Source of the DNA: an uncultured Clostridia bacterium
Lineage (GTDB): Bacteria; Bacillota; Clostridia; Christensenellales; Borkfalkiaceae
DNA: 8,368 nucleotides
NCBI GenBank assembly: GCA_934796775.1
Contig: CAKVPH010000037.1
Coordinates: forward strand, 1-8,368
Reading direction: 5' to 3'
The notes under the pieces were generated by a model. It was not told where the DNA came from. It ran no database searches and saw nothing but the letters and a program-made list of their open reading frames with translations. Each line of letters opens with the position of its first letter. Position 1 is the first letter of the stretch. The position numbers and the translations under genes were made by a program. Positions 5,727 through 8,368 of the stretch are shown here, one piece after another.

Positions 5727-6391
5727 TTTTTACTCTCCAGCCTATACCCTCTGCCACGCTCTGAAATAATAGTGTAATCCGCGCCTGTTTTGTCAAGTTT
5801 TTTTCTCAGCATAGACAAGAACACCCAAACGACGTTTATTTCAACGTCGCTTTCAAATTCCCAAACGTTATCCATAAGCATTTCGGCAGAAACATATCTT
5901 GCGTGGTTTCTTATAAGATATTGCATAAGCTTAAACTCGGTACTCGTAAGTTTGACTACGGTTTCGGCTTTCATTTCAAAAGTATCGGAATCAAGCGTAA
6001 CGTTGCCTATTTTGTAGCATTCTTTAAACTCGGCTTTGCGCCTTAACAACGCGCGGATTCTGGCAAGAAGTTCTTTTACGGCAAAAGGTTTTGTAAGATA
6101 ATCGTCCGCACCGGCATCAAGCCCCGTAACCTTATCTTCTATCTCGCTTTTTGCCGTTAAAAGGAGTACGGGAAGATTATTCCCTTTTTCGCGCAATTTT
6201 TTCACGACTGTAATGCCGTCCGTTTTAGGCATCATTATATCTATAACCGCGCCGTCATAGTCGTTTTCTTCTGTTTTTTTAAGTGCGGCTTCGCCGTCGT
6301 AAACGGCGTCCACGTCGTACTTATTACATTCAAGTATTTTTACTATAGCCTGAGAAAGTTCTCTTTCGTCCTCGGCAAGAAGAAGTTTCAT
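5723..6391 (-). CDS. OmpR/PhoB-family response regulator
   Basis: DNA-binding partner of the adjacent kinase. The 222-residue protein has a receiver domain (about 1-115) with the acidic pair Glu7-Asp8, phosphoacceptor Asp51 in AVIDIMMP, the switch Thr79 in LLLTAK and Lys101 in DDYLTKPF. A winged-helix effector domain (about 125-220) follows, with the LTSTEFKLMQYLI stretch, the recognition region NVVWVFLSMLRKKL and the ERGRGYRLE wing. Length and order are standard. The start is supported by AAAGGG (6400-6405), 8 nt upstream, and by the canonical MKLLLAEDE beginning. It is first in a two-gene operon with the kinase, overlapping by 4 nt, which suggests translational coupling. Confidence 0.97.
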   Translation of the reverse strand: MKLLLAEDERELSQAIVKILECNKYDVDAVYDGEAALKKTEENDYDGAVIDIMMPKTDGITVVKKLREKGNNLPVLLLTAKSEIEDKVTGLDAGADDYLTKPFAVKELLARIRALLRRKAEFKECYKIGNVTLDSDTFEMKAETVVKLTSTEFKLMQYLIRNHARYVSAEMLMDNVWEFESDVEINVVWVFLSMLRKKLDKTGADYTIISERGRGYRLESKK

Positions 6392-6434
6392 TGTATTTAC
6401 CCTTTTACTTTGTTTTTAGCCTGTTACTCTTTTT

Positions 6435-6475
6435 ATTATAATTTACAAAACTAAAAACAACTTAAAAAAACATAA
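6435..6475 (-). promoter_or_regulatory. Candidate promoter of the two-component operon with possible OmpR-type boxes
   Basis: On the minus strand a perfect TATAAT (6435-6440) has no good -35 hexamer 17 nt upstream (AAGTTG). Instead, heptads TTATGTT (6469-6475), TTAAGTT (6459-6465) and TTAGTTT (6448-6454) lie 10 and 11 bp apart, covering the -35 zone. PhoB/OmpR regulators bind direct repeats with about 11-bp spacing, so positive autoregulation is possible. The region is very AT-rich, so the heptads may be chance. Confidence 0.4.
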
Positions 6476-6547
6476 AAAATAAAATATTAAAATCAGGCTA
6501 TATTTTAACATAACGCACTGTAAAAATCAATATATTTTATAAAAATT

Positions 6548-6562
6548 TTTGCTTACCGCAAA
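6548..6562. other. Small hairpin resembling one in the array near position 180, in a gene-free AT-rich stretch
   Basis: TTTGC (6548-6552) pairs with GCAAA (6558-6562) around TTACC. TTTGCTTACCGCAAATC (6548-6564) equals hairpin C of module 1 (180-195) with a single inserted C. It lies in the 384-bp gap between the regulator and the ATPase. That gap otherwise holds AT-rich DNA with weak dyads (for example TTAAGTA 6580-6586 with TACTTAA 6598-6604), the 33-bp repeats and two promoters. I see no gene in it. Confidence 0.35.
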
Positions 6563-6607
6563 TCAAAATTATTTATTTTTTAAGTAATTTTTAAAGCTAC
6601 TTAATTT

Positions 6608-6692
6608 AATTCGCTCTAAAAATGTGCGTGGACTACCTATAATTCGCTCTAAAAATGTGTGTGGAGTGCCTATAATTCGCTCTAAAAATGTG
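6608..6692. repeat. 33-bp direct repeats (about 2.6 copies) upstream of the ATPase promoter
   Basis: The 19-bp core AATTCGCTCTAAAAATGTG starts at 6608, 6641 and 6674, exactly 33 bp apart. Copies 1 and 2 are full length and differ at four positions in the second half. Copy 3 departs from the pattern just after the core. Cores 2 and 3 share CCTAT on their upstream side. The last core ends 8 bp before the TTGACA hexamer. A 33-bp period places the cores on roughly one face of the helix, as in operator or activator arrays. Confidence 0.9.
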
Positions 6693-6700
6693 CAAAACAC

Positions 6701-6729
6701 TTGACACGAGAATTTTTTTTTGTTAAAAT
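6701..6729 (+). promoter_or_regulatory. Sigma-A promoter of the DUF4143 ATPase gene
   Basis: A perfect TTGACA (6701-6706) is separated by 17 nt from TAAAAT (6724-6729). The predicted start near 6736 leaves a leader of about 40 nt. GGAG at 6764-6767 is 8 nt before the ATG at 6776. Confidence 0.85.
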
Positions 6730-6775
6730 ATCCGCATAAACACTAAAAAAATAATAAAAAATCGGAGTAAGAAAT

Positions 6776-8128
6776 ATGGATTTTTATTTAAAGCGTAAAG
6801 TAGACGATTTTTTAATCGACTGGAAAGCCGACATAAATAAAAAACCGCTGATTATAAAAGGCTGCCGCCAGATCGGCAAAACCGAGTCTATCAGGCATTT
6901 TGCTAAAGAAACAAAGTACGAAAGTTTTGTAGAAATAAATTTTGTAAGGGAAGAAAAATATAAAAAAATAATAGTTGACGGGTACGAAGCTTCGGCAATT
7001 GTAAAAAATATTTCTTTGATAGATCCGTCAAAAAAATTCATCGACGGTAAAACGCTTATTTTCTTTGATGAAATTACGGAGTTTCCCGAAATTGCGACTT
7101 CTTTAAAATTTTTTAAAGAAGACAATAGATTTGACGTAATATGCAGTGGCTCTATGCTCGGGGTAAATTATAAAAAAATTGAAAGTAACAGCGTCGGATA
7201 CAAAACAGATTACGAAATGTATTCTATGGATTTTGAAGAATTCCTTTGGGCAAACAATTATAACGATAACGCAATTTCAAATATGCTTTCCCACATGCAA
7301 AATTTTAAGCCGTTCAGTGAGCTTGAAATGTCTGTTTATCACGGAATATTTCTTAATTATATAATTCTTGGCGGTATGCCTGAGGTCGTTAAAGATTACG
7401 TTATAAAAGGCACGTTTGAAGGCTCTTTAAATACTCAACATCAGCTTATTGCAGATTATAAAGAAGATATACGAAAATACGCACAAGGAATTGACCAAAC
7501 AAGAATTTTAAACGTATTTAACAGCGTAGCATCACAACTTGCAAAGGAAAATAAAAAATTTCAAATTTCAAAAGTAGAAAAAGGAGCAAGATTCCGCGAT
7601 TACCGCGGCTGCGCGGAGTGGTTGGTGGATTCGAGAATAGTTAATATTTGCTATTGCTTAAACGACCTTGACTTACCCCTTTCCGGAAATTGCGATATCG
7701 ATAAATTTAAACTGTATTTTTGCGATACAGGGTTACTCGTCGCCCTATTAGACGAAGAATCTCAAGAAGATTTACGCGTAAATAAAAATTTAGGCGTTTA
7801 TAAAGGCGCACTTTATGAAAATATAGTTAGCGAAGCATTAGTTAAATCCGGCTACAAGCTTTATTACTACAAGCGCGAAGACGGCACGTTGGAAGAAGAT
7901 TTTTTTATCCGTTCTGCCGCAAACCTTATTCCTATTGAAGTTAAAGCAAAAAGCGGACGTTCAAAATCACTAAGAACTCTTATCAGCTCAGATAAATATT
8001 CCGATATCTCTTACGGTTTTAAATTTTCAGCTAACAATATAGGTTATAGCGAGCAAATTTATACTTTTCCGTATTTTTGCGCTTTTTTGCTAAAACGTTT
8101 TATGAAAGAATTTAAACCATTAAGCTGA
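6776..8128 (+). CDS. AAA_14 / DUF4143 family ATPase with a nuclease-like C-terminal domain
   Basis: A 450-residue protein of the widespread family with an AAA_14 ATPase followed by DUF4143. The P-loop reads GCRQIGKT (29-36) in the family pattern G-x-R-Q-x-G-K-T, and the Walker B is LIFFDEI (94-100). CSGSMLGV (123-130), YSMDFEEFLWA (149-159) and ILGGMPEVV (197-205) are further landmarks. The DUF4143 part has KLYFCDTGLLVALL (312-325) and YKGALYENIVSEAL (342-355). It ends with the PD-(D/E)XK-like pattern EEDFFI plus PIEVKAKSG (Asp375, Glu388, Lys390), so the nuclease-fold core residues are kept. The biological role of this family is not established; members are typically lone, variably present genes. 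It is monocistronic with its own strong promoter and an upstream 33-bp repeat array. No obvious terminator follows. Confidence 0.93.
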   Translation: MDFYLKRKVDDFLIDWKADINKKPLIIKGCRQIGKTESIRHFAKETKYESFVEINFVREEKYKKIIVDGYEASAIVKNISLIDPSKKFIDGKTLIFFDEITEFPEIATSLKFFKEDNRFDVICSGSMLGVNYKKIESNSVGYKTDYEMYSMDFEEFLWANNYNDNAISNMLSHMQNFKPFSELEMSVYHGIFLNYIILGGMPEVVKDYVIKGTFEGSLNTQHQLIADYKEDIRKYAQGIDQTRILNVFNSVASQLAKENKKFQISKVEKGARFRDYRGCAEWLVDSRIVNICYCLNDLDLPLSGNCDIDKFKLYFCDTGLLVALLDEESQEDLRVNKNLGVYKGALYENIVSEALVKSGYKLYYYKREDGTLEEDFFIRSAANLIPIEVKAKSGRSKSLRTLISSDKYSDISYGFKFSANNIGYSEQIYTFPYFCAFLLKRFMKEFKPLS

Positions 8129-8203
8129 TTTTTACGACTTATATTGATTTAACTATGCTTACATTTATTTAGTTAATCGACTCATAGCCGCACTTTTTTA
8201 ATT

Positions 8204-8227
8204 TTTTGTCCAATCGGTTGGACAAAA
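8204..8227. other. Strong perfect hairpin between the ATPase gene and the insertion sequence
   Basis: TTTTGTCCAA (8204-8213) pairs perfectly with TTGGACAAAA (8218-8227) around TCGG. The left flank is T-rich and the right flank A-rich on the plus strand. This is the reverse of a normal intrinsic terminator, and neither strand has a T-run after the stem. It may be a protein-binding palindrome or an RNA element; the rest of 8129-8294 shows nothing recognisable. Confidence 0.5.
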
Positions 8228-8294
8228 GAAAAAACGTTAAAAAAACACAAAACAACTCATAAAGTTTCTCTAAAAAAACAACCGCCTAATCAAA

Positions 8295-8368
8295 TGATAT
8301 GCACCCCAAAAGTTAGACACTTTAGGAGGTGCATATTTTTATGTCAAGAAAAAACAAAAACTACTCGC
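8295..8368 (+). mobile_element. Left end of an IS3-family insertion sequence (continues past the window)
   Basis: GCACCCCAAAAGTTAGACAC (8301-8320) is typical of terminal inverted repeats in IS3-family elements of Firmicutes, and is followed within about 20 bp by a strong AGGAGG and the start of a lysine/arginine-rich ORF. The exact end is uncertain; TG at 8295-8296 or a TG-like start just downstream is likely. The right end and any target duplication lie outside the window. Confidence 0.75.
8341..8368 (+). CDS. IS3-family transposase OrfA, first nine codons
   Basis: The ATG at 8341 opens a frame beginning MSRKNKNYS that runs off the window. The basic start followed by a Tyr-Ser is usual for IS3 OrfA, the helix-turn-helix subunit that is fused to OrfB by programmed frameshifting. 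AGGAGG (8324-8329) lies 11 nt upstream and is partly inside an inverted repeat. Identification depends mainly on the terminal repeat next to it. Confidence 0.65.

Noticed and set aside
6608..6692. CRISPR-like appearance of the 33-bp-spaced repeats
   Set aside because: The bases between the cores are also similar in copies 1 and 2 and are only 14 nt long, there are fewer than three full units, and no cas gene is nearby. A simple tandem repeat explains it.
44..8213. ATTTTTTGTCCAA shared by positions 44-56 and 8201-8213
   Set aside because: A 13-base AT-rich match is expected by chance in a window of this size, and the flanks do not match.

Overview
The window looks like a chromosomal segment of an endospore-forming, AT-rich member of the Clostridia, probably an uncultured gut-type lineage. 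The evidence is an intact spoIVA, which is confined to endospore formers; a TPP-riboswitch-controlled ThiT transporter subunit; Firmicutes-style Shine-Dalgarno sites; A/T-ending codons; and a secreted serpin of the kind seen in some gut Clostridia. The species cannot be named from this sequence.

Layout. Positions 1-97 hold the 5' end of an unrecognised minus-strand gene. Positions 123-399 hold two tandem units of about 134 bp. Each has a roughly 70-nt module of three hairpins inside a short closing stem, followed by a 55-bp repeat that is almost identical between units; the second copy runs into the last codons of spoIVA. spoIVA (389-1864, minus) has a convincing sigma-E-type promoter. Divergent from it, a sigma-A promoter drives a TPP riboswitch and thiT (2139-2843). 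A short stretch after thiT carries what may be the decayed 3' end of a DUF4097-like gene. A lipoprotein serpin follows (3048-4340), preceded by a tandem duplication of its ribosome-binding region. A strong bidirectional hairpin terminator (4390-4433) separates it from a convergent two-component operon on the minus strand: an OmpR-type response regulator (5723-6391) and a histidine kinase (4488-5726) that overlap by 4 nt. A gene-free AT-rich stretch (6392-6775) holds the regulator promoter, a small hairpin, three 33-bp-spaced direct repeats and a near-consensus sigma-A promoter for a solitary AAA_14/DUF4143 ATPase (6776-8128). The window ends inside the left end of an IS3-family insertion sequence.

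How the genes relate. No single pathway unites the window. spoIVA builds the spore coat base; thiT supplies thiamine uptake under TPP feedback; the serpin is probably a surface-anchored protease inhibitor; the two-component pair has no adjacent target gene; the DUF4143 ATPase is a typical lone accessory gene. The least explained structure is the tandem multi-hairpin array next to spoIVA, where the folding pattern is kept while the stem sequences differ. The serpin also has an unusual reactive-loop hinge, and the 33-bp repeats look like a regulatory array. I did not find a clearly new multi-gene system.
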